From Lachnospiraceae bacterium UBA3316 (GTDB lineage: Bacteria; Bacillota; Clostridia; Lachnospirales; Lachnospiraceae), in assembly GCA_002361955.1 (NCBI GenBank), contig DESK01000049.1:28577-73091 (forward strand): a DNA stretch of 44,515 nucleotides, given 5' to 3'. Within the stretch, counting starts at the first letter, position 1, and each line of letters begins with the position of its first letter. This document shows, one piece after another, positions 17,065 to 25,468 of the stretch. The notes beneath the pieces are model-generated. The model was not told the origin of the DNA. It ran no database searches and saw only the letters and a list, made by a program, of their open reading frames with translations. A program made the position numbers and the translations under genes.

Positions 17065-17078
17065 TGAGTTTTTGCAAA

Positions 17079-18545
17079 TTAGGCCTGGCGGTATTCCTCC
17101 GCCAGCCTTCTGAGGGCGTCCAGCGTCTCTTCCACGCTGAGTATCATTCCCTTTTTATCCATATATTCCAGCCACTGGCGAAATACCTGGCAGATTCCCG
17201 GCTCTCCGATCTTGATGTGCAAAATATCCTCCGGCTTTATGCAGTTGATGCAGAGCTGCTTTTCATCTGCTCCCCAGTAAAAACTGATATTTTCCGGAAG
17301 GCTGACCTCCTCCGGCAGCAGGCGGTACAGGCCTCTGCCGCTTTTCAGCAGCTTGATCATCCTCGCCAGAATCAGCCTGCGCAGCTTCATGGGTGCCGGG
17401 TGATAATAGCTCTCGGGGAACTCCCGCATAATGCCCGTCTCCATAAATCTCCGGATGCCCTTCATGCAGAAATAACTCTCTACCTTTACCTCATTTTCCT
17501 CTTCTGGTGGCAGATACTCCGTCCCCTTCCACTTTCCGTAGAAATGCTCCAGCTGCGCGATCAGCTGTTCCTTTTCCAGGAAAGACATGAGATACGCCTC
17601 GCAGATCTCCCTGGAGATACAGGATCCGATACAGGGCTCCGTAAAGGTCACTGCCACCGTCCGGTTTTCCGTCCTGGTCAGCAGCTCCTCATAAAAGGGC
17701 ATGATTTCCTTGACACCGCTGCCCTTTATCACTAAAGGAAGGGAACGCCCCCTGAAATGCTCATACTGGCTCCTGATTGCCCCTGCATACTTTTCATTAC
17801 ACACGAAAATCCCCTGGCTCATGTCATAGTCAAACTGAACGGCGCAGTTTCCTGCCAGGATCACATTGGGCATCCAGCTCATCTCATTGATATGATTCTT
17901 TACAGAGTCATAATAATATCTGGCCTCATAAGAAATATCTGAAAAACAGAGAGGCAGTACCTGCTGAAAACGCTCCAGGTTTTCATAGCTTTTCTGCACC
18001 TGCTGCTCCAGGCAGATAATCTGCTCAATCCTGATATTCTCTACTTTCTGCTTCCCAAAGATATCCGACAGGGCGTTCTGAATTTCCTCGTATTCCGGCT
18101 GCATCAAAATCTGCAGAACCACCTCTTCTTCTCTCTGCTCCAACGCCCAAAAAAGAGCCAGTACGCACATTTCGATCTCTCTTCTGCTGTTCAGGCAGAA
18201 AAAATTTACCTCCGCCTGCTTTTTTATATCCCAAAAGGTGTTCCGATGCTCCTGTTTTTCATTGCCAAGATGTTTGAATAGTCTCTCCACATACTGGTAT
18301 CCCTTAACCACCTGTTCTCCGAGGATCAGATTATCATATTCTTCCATAAACTGTTTTCTGTCCTGCAACGTCATATGAAGGGCGTCAGCGATACCTTTTA
18401 CGATTTTTGCATCCTTTGGCTCCCGCTTTCCTTTCATATAACGAAATATGGTTGTTCTGTCCACTCCCAGTTCCTGGGCAAGCTCTGCCGCATTGATCCC
18501 ACACTCTTTCATGCACTGTTCAAGCTTATCTGAAAATCCTGACAT
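17079..18545 (-). CDS. Large XRE-type HTH regulator of unknown target
   Basis: A 488-residue protein with an N-terminal helix-turn-helix (residues about 5-65: INAAELAQELGVDRTTIFRYMKGKREPK) and a long, mostly helical remainder that I cannot assign to a named effector domain. The C-terminal part has scattered aromatic and cysteine residues (FCLNSRRE, CIGSCISREICEAYL), no membrane segment and no ATPase motif. The RBS GGAGGTAAAAG is good. A TPR-like or ligand-binding function is possible but not visible. It is divergent from a small XRE repressor at 18781, so the two may cross-regulate. Large XRE proteins with helical tails are common in Lachnospiraceae; targets are generally unknown. Confidence 0.85.
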   Translation of the reverse strand: MSGFSDKLEQCMKECGINAAELAQELGVDRTTIFRYMKGKREPKDAKIVKGIADALHMTLQDRKQFMEEYDNLILGEQVVKGYQYVERLFKHLGNEKQEHRNTFWDIKKQAEVNFFCLNSRREIEMCVLALFWALEQREEEVVLQILMQPEYEEIQNALSDIFGKQKVENIRIEQIICLEQQVQKSYENLERFQQVLPLCFSDISYEARYYYDSVKNHINEMSWMPNVILAGNCAVQFDYDMSQGIFVCNEKYAGAIRSQYEHFRGRSLPLVIKGSGVKEIMPFYEELLTRTENRTVAVTFTEPCIGSCISREICEAYLMSFLEKEQLIAQLEHFYGKWKGTEYLPPEEENEVKVESYFCMKGIRRFMETGIMREFPESYYHPAPMKLRRLILARMIKLLKSGRGLYRLLPEEVSLPENISFYWGADEKQLCINCIKPEDILHIKIGEPGICQVFRQWLEYMDKKGMILSVEETLDALRRLAEEYRQA

Positions 18546-18700
18546 CTTTTACCTCCTATCTTTTGTTTCTCAACTCCAACTACTCCCGCTGCCATTTACG
18601 GCAGCATGCAAACAGCCCTTCTATGTGTTTCTCCTTCCCGTTTTCTTTGGCAAATATCACTACATTTTTTCATAATATATCGTCAAAACTAGATAATATC

Positions 18701-18710
18701 GCTTATAAGC
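18701..18710. promoter_or_regulatory. Perfect 10-bp palindrome, possible XRE operator
   Basis: GCTTATAAGC is a full palindrome in the AT-rich region between the two divergent HTH genes, 71 bases before the small gene start. Such sites often bind XRE dimers. The rest of 18546-18780 holds a GCTGCC/GGCAGC hairpin (about 18587-18604) and the inverted repeat listed next. Confidence 0.4.
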
Positions 18711-18734
18711 TATTCCAGTATACCATAATAAACA

Positions 18735-18761
18735 ATAGAATGAAAGAAAATTTTATTCTAT
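18735..18761. promoter_or_regulatory. Inverted repeat ATAGAAT/ATTCTAT before the small XRE gene
   Basis: ATAGAAT (18735-18741) and ATTCTAT (18755-18761) are exact inverse complements around 13 bases, just after a CATAAT hexamer and 20 bases before the start codon. Placement over the transcription start suits an autoregulatory operator. Confidence 0.45.
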
Positions 18762-18780
18762 AGACGATGAGGCATACACA

Positions 18781-19146
18781 ATGAACACAAAACGTAAAGA
18801 AATCGGAAATCGCATCCGGTACGCCAGAAAGCTCGCCGGACTCAGCCAGGCAGAGCTGTCGGAACGGCTGCAGATTTCCCCCTCCCATATGAGTGACATC
18901 GAAAACGGCAAGAAAAATATCGGGCTGGATATTTTCATGGGCATCACCGAGGAGCTTCAGGTCTCCGCCGACTGGCTGCTGCGCACAGACATCCCTTCGG
19001 TAAACGCGATCCAAAACCAGGAAATCTCCGAACTCCTCTCTGACTGCACGGCCTGGGAAATCCAGACCCTGCTAAATATTTTAAAAGAAATCAAGAAAGC
19101 CATTCAGGACTCGAAAGCAAGGAGCCAGAATGACTTTTTGTACTAA
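18781..19146 (+). CDS. Small XRE-family transcriptional repressor
   Basis: A 121-residue DNA-binding protein. Residues 5-65 form a textbook Cro/CI helix-turn-helix (RIRYARKLAGLSQAELSERL, then SPSHMSDIENGKKNIGLDI), followed by a short helical tail that may dimerise. The RBS GAGG lies 8 bases before the ATG. It is divergent from the 488-residue HTH gene and converges on prfC: its TAA (19144-19146) overlaps the prfC TAG (19143-19145). It resembles SinR-like or phage-type repressors in size; no neighbouring phage genes are present. Target unknown. Confidence 0.9.
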   Translation: MNTKRKEIGNRIRYARKLAGLSQAELSERLQISPSHMSDIENGKKNIGLDIFMGITEELQVSADWLLRTDIPSVNAIQNQEISELLSDCTAWEIQTLLNILKEIKKAIQDSKARSQNDFLY

Positions 19147-20729
19147 CGCCCGAACTCCGCCAGCTTCAGCCCCGTGTTCCGATCCATAGTCATACCGATG
19201 CTCCAGGAATTTACCCAGAGCAGCAGAGGATTTCCTTTCAAATCCTTCACCTTCTTCATATCAGAAGTACCTACCAGCTTATTCAGGTCAATCTCTTTAT
19301 TTTCTATCCACCGGATATGCTCGTAGGGCAAATTCTCCAGGATAATTTCTACATTGTATTCATTATTCAAACGGTATTTCAGCACTTCAAATTGCAGGAC
19401 ACCAACCACACCCACGATAATCTCTTCCATTCCCGTATTAAACTCCTGGAAGATCTGGATCGCGCCCTCCTGGGCAATCTGGTTGATCCCCTTGATAAAC
19501 TGCTTTCTCTTCATGGTATCCACCTGGCGTACTCTGGCGAAATGCTCCGGGGCGAAGGTGGGAATTCCCTCATAGGCAAACTTTTTTCCGGGCATACAGA
19601 TCGTATCCCCGATAGAGAAAATGCCCGGATCAAAGACTCCGATAATATCTCCCGCGTATGCCTTTGATACAATATGCCTCTCCTGGGCCATCATCTGCTG
19701 GGGCTGGGACAGGCGCTGCTTTCTCTCTCCCTGGACATGATAAACTTCCATTCCTGCGTCAAACTCTCCGGAGCAGATGCGCATAAACGCAATCCTGTCC
19801 CGATGGGCCTTATTCATATTTGCCTGGATCTTAAAGACGAAGGCTGAAAAATCCTCCTCCATAGGGTCGATGACACCCACATCCGCCACCCGCGGAAGGG
19901 GGGAGGACGTCATAGCAAGAAAATGCTTCAGGAAGATCTCCACACCGAAATTTGTGAGCGCAGAGCCAAAAAATACCGGGGAAAGCTCTCCCTTGCTCAC
20001 AAGCTCCTGGTCAAACTCCGCGCTGGCCCCGTCCAAAAGCTCAATCTCCTCCATCAGCTGATCCTTCTGGTCCGCGCTTACGATCTCATCGATTTCCGGG
20101 GAATCCAGGGAAATCTCTCTGGTCTCTCCCTCCTTCGTCCCTTTCTCTGTGTCGGTAAAAACGGTGATCTTTCCGCTGCCGCGCTCGTAAACACCCTTAA
20201 AGTTCTTTCCGGAACCAATGGGCCAGTTGATGGGGCAGGTGGCGATCCCCAGCTCCTTCTCAATATCGTCCAGCAGCTCGAAGGTGTCGTTTGCGTCCCG
20301 GTCCAGCTTGTTGATAAACGTGAAGATGGGAATATGGCGCATCACACATACCTTAAACAGCTTTCTCGTCTGGGCCTCTACTCCTTTGGAGGCGTCAATT
20401 ACCATAACCGCCGAATCCGCCGCCATCAGCGTACGGTAGGTATCCTCAGAGAAATCCTGATGTCCCGGCGTATCCAGAATGTTGATACAGTACCCGCCGT
20501 AGTTGAACTGCAGCACGGAAGATGTGACGGAAATACCCCTTTCCTTCTCAATCTCCATCCAGTCAGACACGGCGTGCCTGGCTGTAGCCTTTCCCTTTAC
20601 AGAGCCTGCCAGATTAATAGCTCCCCCGTAGAGCAGGAACTTCTCTGTCAGCGTCGTCTTTCCTGCGTCAGGATGGGATATGATGGCAAATGTGCGCCGC
20701 TTCTCTATTTCTTTTCTTATATCAGTCAC
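19143..20729 (-). CDS. prfC: Peptide chain release factor 3
   Basis: Translational GTPase that removes RF1/RF2 from the ribosome after termination. It has 528 residues from GTG 20729, which is preceded by GGAGGG at 6 bases; this matches the usual RF3 length of about 529, while the longer open frame to 20801 includes leader DNA and a repeat hairpin. G1 is ISHPDAGKTTLTEK near 20, G3 DTPGHQDFSEDTYR near 88, G4 NKLDRD near 148. Its 3' end overlaps the convergent XRE gene by 3-4 bases, so the two transcripts must run into each other. Confidence 0.96.
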   Translation of the reverse strand: MTDIRKEIEKRRTFAIISHPDAGKTTLTEKFLLYGGAINLAGSVKGKATARHAVSDWMEIEKERGISVTSSVLQFNYGGYCINILDTPGHQDFSEDTYRTLMAADSAVMVIDASKGVEAQTRKLFKVCVMRHIPIFTFINKLDRDANDTFELLDDIEKELGIATCPINWPIGSGKNFKGVYERGSGKITVFTDTEKGTKEGETREISLDSPEIDEIVSADQKDQLMEEIELLDGASAEFDQELVSKGELSPVFFGSALTNFGVEIFLKHFLAMTSSPLPRVADVGVIDPMEEDFSAFVFKIQANMNKAHRDRIAFMRICSGEFDAGMEVYHVQGERKQRLSQPQQMMAQERHIVSKAYAGDIIGVFDPGIFSIGDTICMPGKKFAYEGIPTFAPEHFARVRQVDTMKRKQFIKGINQIAQEGAIQIFQEFNTGMEEIIVGVVGVLQFEVLKYRLNNEYNVEIILENLPYEHIRWIENKEIDLNKLVGTSDMKKVKDLKGNPLLLWVNSWSIGMTMDRNTGLKLAEFGR

Positions 20730-20760
20730 GGTAATCCCTCCAACTATTATACTTTCATTT

Positions 20761-20786
20761 GTAACTGTTCGTTTGCCTGCAGTTAC
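20761..20786. repeat. Copy of the GTAACTG hairpin in the prfC leader
   Basis: GTAACTG (20761-20767) and CAGTTAC (20780-20786) form a hairpin. The plus strand begins GTAACTGTTCGT, then GCCT, then CAGTTAC, and aligns with only a few differences to the right-end hairpin of the element at 40759-40889 read on its minus strand. It lies in the predicted 5' untranslated region of prfC. Confidence 0.6.
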
Positions 20787-20804
20787 TCTCTTTTTTTCCA
20801 CGCT

Positions 20805-20833
20805 ATTCTATCAGGCTTGTCCGGGAATGTCAA
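20805..20833 (-). promoter_or_regulatory. Strong promoter for prfC
   Basis: On the minus strand a consensus TTGACA (20833-20828) and TAGAAT (20810-20805) are separated by 17 bases. It gives a leader of about 70 bases that carries the GTAACTG hairpin and supports the GTG start. Confidence 0.75.
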
Positions 20834-20860
20834 CTACTCCTGAAGGGTTCTGGCCTGTAT

Positions 20861-22606
20861 CTAGTCCTCCAATTGCTTCTTCAGATACCGTCCCACCACA
20901 TTGGCGAAATTCCCGATATCACGTATAAAAGCGAAGTCTTTTCCGAAGATCCTGCGCTCTGCGGGAAGATCCTCCTCCTCACCGGCAAAGACTCCCAGCA
21001 CGGCAATTCCCTGATTTCTCAGTTTCCGTACCTCAAAGGCCGTATCCCGCACCGCGTACTCGCCGAAATAGGGCTCGGGATTCCTGCTGTTGGGACGGTT
21101 TACGATGATATCATTGGGCCTGCCGTCGCTCAATACGATCAGAATTTTATGCTCCTCCGGCCTTCCAAGGAGTCCCAGGGACGCAGCTCGGATGGCAAGG
21201 CCATCCCGGTTATTGGAGGAACCGTAAAACTCAAAAATCCTACTGTTTGCCTCCCTCCCCTCCTCATACTCCCGAAAGCGCCGCATAACCGTATAATCCC
21301 AGAAAGTACAAAAGCCCATGACCCTGTGGGGGATGCCCGCGCCGCTTAACGCTTCGCTGATAATAAAAGCCTGCAGCGCCACCCGGCTCTGCCTGGCCCT
21401 CTGGGAACCGCTGGCGTCAATCAGCACGTCTACCACAAAATCACTGGATTGATTCCGAAACTCCCGCAAAAAGAGCCTCCTGTTATCCGTCCTGCCCACA
21501 TTCCAGAGGCGGGCGGGAAGAACTCTCCCATACTCCGCCAGTGTTTCCTCACGCTCGCTTCTCATTTGTAGGGTACGCTTAAGGTCATTTGTCAAAATGT
21601 CAATGTTCCTCTTTGCCACCCGGTAGTTCTGCTTCCAAAACCTGAGGTTGAGCTCATAGCTCTTTCTGGCATACTCCGACTGGGAATTGACCTTAACCAT
21701 CCCCGCCAGAATGCCGTCCGTAAAGTACAGGGTGCAATCCCCGTGGAGGCCACGGCAGGCCTGGTCATTGATCCGCTTCTGTTCCTGTTCCGTCAGATAG
21801 GAACGCCCGTAGTTCAGCTCAATATAAGAATACATCTTCTCCAAGGCCGCCTGGTCCAGATATACCGCTCCGCCGCTGCCCTGCCGCTTTTCCGTCTTTT
21901 CTTCCTCGCCAAGCCTCGTCACGGCCTGCTCCATCTGATGCAGATAGCGCTCCAGCCTCTCCTGCTGCAGCTCCTCCTCCATGTAATCCTGCCAGTCAAA
22001 CTCCAAAAGCTGCCGGCCTGTCACGGAAAGCACAGCGTCCAGTCCCCCATGCTCCCGCTCAAAGCTTTTATCCACCCAGGTGTTGTAAAATCTGTCCACG
22101 GCCCGTATAAGCTCCATCGTATCCGAACAGTGCCCCAGCTCCCGGACCTGCTCCGCTGCTTCCTTTATCTGCTTCGGAGCCGCAAGCGTTCCCGTCACAT
22201 ATTCCCGGAGCAAAGCCAGGCGGACACGCCCCACAACGGTGGCTGTCATTTGGCCAAACTCGTACTCCAGCATATCTTCAAAGGCTCTCCTGCGGATATC
22301 CGGCACCCCCAGCCGTTCCTTGGCAATCTTCGGGAACACGGCCCAATCCAGGCACAGCTGGCCGATCTGTACCAGCGGCTGCTCGTCCGCCCCCAGATAT
22401 ACCTTTTTTACCATATACATCCCGAAGAGATCCTTGTCAAAATATTTGGCAAAGGCTCCCTGCTTCACCGCATCGTAAATAGAGATATCTTTTGACCTGG
22501 AAAAGGAGGCGGTATCCGGCTCTGTATCCAGATCGTAATCTCCGCTGACTGTCCACATCAGGTTCCGTATCCTGTTTTCTACTTCCAGATTAGAAATCCC
22601 TTCCAT
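20861..22606 (-). CDS. VWA-domain protein, partner of a MoxR ATPase
   Basis: A 581-residue cytosolic protein. The first 390 residues are mainly helical and not assigned to a named family; the last 190 form a von Willebrand A domain with the metal-site motif LIDASGS near 395 and SDGRPND near 500. VWA proteins of this kind (CobT, NorD or ViaA type) work with a MoxR AAA+ ATPase to remodel or insert metal into target proteins. The MoxR gene is 24 bases upstream, and GGAGGTGAGG precedes this start. The client of the pair is not evident. No clear terminator follows the stop. Confidence 0.88.
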   Translation of the reverse strand: MEGISNLEVENRIRNLMWTVSGDYDLDTEPDTASFSRSKDISIYDAVKQGAFAKYFDKDLFGMYMVKKVYLGADEQPLVQIGQLCLDWAVFPKIAKERLGVPDIRRRAFEDMLEYEFGQMTATVVGRVRLALLREYVTGTLAAPKQIKEAAEQVRELGHCSDTMELIRAVDRFYNTWVDKSFEREHGGLDAVLSVTGRQLLEFDWQDYMEEELQQERLERYLHQMEQAVTRLGEEEKTEKRQGSGGAVYLDQAALEKMYSYIELNYGRSYLTEQEQKRINDQACRGLHGDCTLYFTDGILAGMVKVNSQSEYARKSYELNLRFWKQNYRVAKRNIDILTNDLKRTLQMRSEREETLAEYGRVLPARLWNVGRTDNRRLFLREFRNQSSDFVVDVLIDASGSQRARQSRVALQAFIISEALSGAGIPHRVMGFCTFWDYTVMRRFREYEEGREANSRIFEFYGSSNNRDGLAIRAASLGLLGRPEEHKILIVLSDGRPNDIIVNRPNSRNPEPYFGEYAVRDTAFEVRKLRNQGIAVLGVFAGEEEDLPAERRIFGKDFAFIRDIGNFANVVGRYLKKQLED

Positions 22607-22630
22607 AAGCCCTCACCTCCGGCCCTCTAT

Positions 22631-23542
22631 TCAAAAAACCTGCTCCCACGTCCAGGAGGCAGGAATCCTGGTCATCACAATATCTTCGATCATCTCCCGC
22701 TCAAAGATATCAAAACACTTGTTGGTGATTCCCATGGTAATGGCTGTCTGGGGGGAAAGCCCTCCCTTCATCAGCCTGATCGCTGCCAAAAGCCCCCGCA
22801 GATCCATGGACTTTGTAGAAATCTCACCGTTCTGGGCCTTAAGCTGCAGGTCAAGGAACAGCCCCGCAAACTGTTCAAGGGCCGAAAGCCTTGCTTCAGG
22901 ATATGCCGTCTGCATCAGCCTGATCAGAAGCTCCTCTGTGAGAGGCGGCATATTGATCACCAGGAACCGGGACACAAGGGCCTCATTCAGTTCCTTTGTG
23001 CCCGCGTATCCGTAATTCATGGTTCCGATAAACCGTGCCGCCGGATGCAGCTCAATCTTGTCGTAACCGGGAACGTCAATGACACGCCGGTAATCCAGGG
23101 TCGCGTGAAGAACGGAGACGGCCTCATTTTTCGCCATATTGATCTCATCCAGAATACCGAACCCTCCGTAGGAGGCGCACTGGTACACAGGCCCCTGGCG
23201 GAGCTGCACCTCGTTATCCCGGAAGGTATCCGTACCAATCAGGGAACTGCTGTCCGTGTTTACATGAAACGAAATATTGTAGACAGGCCGACCAAACAGA
23301 TAGGCCAGGTTATCTGCCAGCACATTTTTTCCCGTAGCCTTCGAACCGCTTAAGAGAATATTTTCCCCGGCCAGCAGCGCCACAATCGCCATTTCCAGAA
23401 TTTCCCCGCCAAAAAAGGGCATCTCCGGCTTGGCCAGCCGCCCTGCAGCAGCCCCTTCCACCGGATATCTGTTTCGGAAGTTTTCTATCTCCTTGATCAG
23501 GGAGGGCCGTATGCCCTGCCCCTCCAGCATTTCAAAATTCAT
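22631..23542 (-). CDS. MoxR-family AAA+ ATPase
   Basis: A 303-residue AAA+ chaperone ATPase of the MoxR/NorQ/CbbQ type. P-loop region LLSGSKATGKN near 65: the final residue is Asn where Ser or Thr is normal. Walker B GILDEINMAKNE lies near 130, sensor 1 FIGTMNYGYAG near 178, and Arg-finger-like SRFLVINMP near 197. I chose ATG 23542; an in-frame TTG at 23575 is also possible and would overlap the HAD gene. It should power the VWA protein encoded just downstream. Loss of the Ser/Thr Mg2+ ligand may alter nucleotide handling. Confidence 0.9.
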   Translation of the reverse strand: MNFEMLEGQGIRPSLIKEIENFRNRYPVEGAAAGRLAKPEMPFFGGEILEMAIVALLAGENILLSGSKATGKNVLADNLAYLFGRPVYNISFHVNTDSSSLIGTDTFRDNEVQLRQGPVYQCASYGGFGILDEINMAKNEAVSVLHATLDYRRVIDVPGYDKIELHPAARFIGTMNYGYAGTKELNEALVSRFLVINMPPLTEELLIRLMQTAYPEARLSALEQFAGLFLDLQLKAQNGEISTKSMDLRGLLAAIRLMKGGLSPQTAITMGITNKCFDIFEREMIEDIVMTRIPASWTWEQVF

Positions 23543-23561
23543 ATCCTGCTGTTCCTTTCCG

Positions 23562-24563
23562 CTATACCAGTACAAAACGGCGAATGATCTCTGCGACTCC
23601 GTCCTCGTTGTTCGTGCGCTCTGTCACATAATCTGCCGCTGCCTTCACTTCCGGCGCGCCGTTTGCCATCGCCACACCTACAGCCGCCTCCCGAATCATA
23701 GTGATGTCATTTTCCGCGTCTCCCGCTGCGATGGTATTTTCCAGGGGGATTCCCAAATATCTGCAGAGCATCCGGACAGCCTCCCCCTTGGAGATTCCCG
23801 GAGCCACATGCTCCAGATACTCCGGGCAGGAGAAGAAGCTGTCGATCTTCCCCTCACGCCATTTGTCCGTTTCATCCCGGAAGGCTGTCAGCTTCTCCTT
23901 ATCTTTTAAATCGATCACTAACAGCTTCACAGGCTCTTCCTTGAGAGCTTCCATCACATTGGGAACGATCCTGGCTCCCACCTGGGTGGATTTCATATAA
24001 AACCGCAGGGCCTCCGTGTCAGCCTCCGTCAGGATTCCCTCTTCATCGTAGGTCTGACAATGAAGCCCCCTGGCCTTTGCCTCCTCAAATACCCGCTGCA
24101 CATAGGGAAAGGGAATCGTCTTTCGGAAAATACTCTTTTTTCCTGCCGTATCATAAATCTCACCGCCGTTGAAGCAGATGATATAGCAGCCTTCCCCCGC
24201 AAGCCCCAGGCTCTTTGCCTGGGCTATGGCGCTCACCAGAGGACGGCCCGTGGAAATGACCACACTGTGGCCGGCCCCAAGCGCCTCCTCAATCGCCCGG
24301 CGGTTCCCTTTCGTAAGCTCCTTTTTGTCGTTTAAAAGCGTCCCGTCCAGGTCAAGGAAAAGGATCTTCCTGTTTCGCTCCCTCTCCATCAGCTCCTCCA
24401 GAGCCTCATCGCTGTCTGTAACCCAGACGTCCTCCTCCTGGACCGTCAAGCCGAGATATTCCCTGAGGGTACACGTCTCATCACTCTGGCTCCAGGTGTC
24501 CGTATAATCAAAAATAGCGTCGAAGGGAAGCTCTCCCTTCATATATAATTCTCTGAATTTCAT
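23562..24563 (-). CDS. HAD-superfamily Cof-type phosphatase with N-terminal extension
   Basis: A 333-residue sugar-phosphate or cofactor phosphatase of the Cof/YbjI group. HAD motif I LFLDLDGTLLND starts near residue 70; motif II is VISTGRPL, and motif IV GDAENDITMI lies near 280. The first 65 residues precede the HAD core and resemble no part of the Cof fold (MKFRELYMKGELPFDAIFDY...). The RBS GGAGGAACT is strong, so the extension is probably translated. It lies between PHP and MoxR genes in a close run. Substrate unknown. Confidence 0.9.
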   Translation of the reverse strand: MKFRELYMKGELPFDAIFDYTDTWSQSDETCTLREYLGLTVQEEDVWVTDSDEALEELMERERNRKILFLDLDGTLLNDKKELTKGNRRAIEEALGAGHSVVISTGRPLVSAIAQAKSLGLAGEGCYIICFNGGEIYDTAGKKSIFRKTIPFPYVQRVFEEAKARGLHCQTYDEEGILTEADTEALRFYMKSTQVGARIVPNVMEALKEEPVKLLVIDLKDKEKLTAFRDETDKWREGKIDSFFSCPEYLEHVAPGISKGEAVRMLCRYLGIPLENTIAAGDAENDITMIREAAVGVAMANGAPEVKAAADYVTERTNNEDGVAEIIRRFVLV

Positions 24564-24577
24564 AGTTCCTCCCGGGC

Positions 24578-25423
24578 TTACTTCCTGTTGGCCGCGCGCA
24601 GCCTGACAAGAAACTCATAGGGCACCTCCAGATTTCCCCTGCCGCTTCCAAGGTCAATATCCGGCTTTGTGCTTCCGTGATAATCCGAACCGCCTGACAG
24701 CACAAGCCCGTGCTTTTCGGCAAGACGGTACACTTGCTCCTCTTCCTCATGGGAATAGGTGGAATAGAGGGCTTCGATACCGATCAGCCCCACCTCCTTC
24801 ATTCCCAGGATCAGCTCATCCATGGAAGCGTCGTCCAGGTGATACAGCATCGGATGGGCCAGCACAGGGATTCCTCCCGCCAGACGGATCAGTTCTACCG
24901 CCTGAATGGGGGTAACCTTTTCCCGGGGAATAAAGCAGCTGCCGTCATCTCCCAGATAGCGGGAAAACGCCTCCTTGATATCTGACACAAACCCATGGGC
25001 CAGAAGGTATTTTCCGAAATGGGCCCTTGTCCAGACTGCGTCCGGGTATTCCCTCTCCATGGCCTCCCAGGTAATGTCGCTTCCCTCTTCCCGAAGTCTC
25101 TGGATCATTTTTTCGTTCCGTATATCCCTGGAATTCTGGAAGCGGGTAAGCTCCTTACAGAACTCCGGCATCTGATAGTCAAAATCAAGTCCCACAATAT
25201 GGACGTCCTTTCCATGAAACTCCGTAGAAAACTCTATGCCTGAAACCACTTCCAGGCCGGTGCCCTCCGCGGCGGCAAAAAGCTCCGGAAGCCCGTCGAT
25301 GGTATCGTGGTCTGTCAGGGCAATGGCTGCCAGATCCTTCTCAATGGCGTACTTCACCAGCTCCGCCGGGCTTAAGGTACCGTCAGAGCAATTGGAATGT
25401 ACGTGCAAATCAACATATTTCAT
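24578..25423 (-). CDS. PHP-domain phosphoesterase (YciV/TrpH type)
   Basis: A 281-residue PHP metallohydrolase related to 3',5'-nucleoside bisphosphate phosphatase (RnmAmM/YciV). Metal-binding motifs are VDLHVHSNCSDG (residues 4-15), LTDHDTIDGL near 37, a HPMLYHLDD stretch near 193 and a late SGGSDYHGSTKP near 247. By family it releases phosphate from pAp or 5' RNA fragments. It is followed after 14 bases by the HAD phosphatase. The RBS AAAGGAAC is 10 or so bases from the ATG. Confidence 0.92.
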   Translation of the reverse strand: MKYVDLHVHSNCSDGTLSPAELVKYAIEKDLAAIALTDHDTIDGLPELFAAAEGTGLEVVSGIEFSTEFHGKDVHIVGLDFDYQMPEFCKELTRFQNSRDIRNEKMIQRLREEGSDITWEAMEREYPDAVWTRAHFGKYLLAHGFVSDIKEAFSRYLGDDGSCFIPREKVTPIQAVELIRLAGGIPVLAHPMLYHLDDASMDELILGMKEVGLIGIEALYSTYSHEEEEQVYRLAEKHGLVLSGGSDYHGSTKPDIDLGSGRGNLEVPYEFLVRLRAANRK

Positions 25424-25468
25424 ATCTGTAATTGTTCCTTTCTGAAAGATAAAAGAGTTTGTTATATT

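Noticed and set aside
18781..19146. Prophage or toxin-antitoxin module around the small XRE gene
   Set aside because: No toxin, integrase or structural phage gene is adjacent; neighbours are a large HTH gene and prfC.
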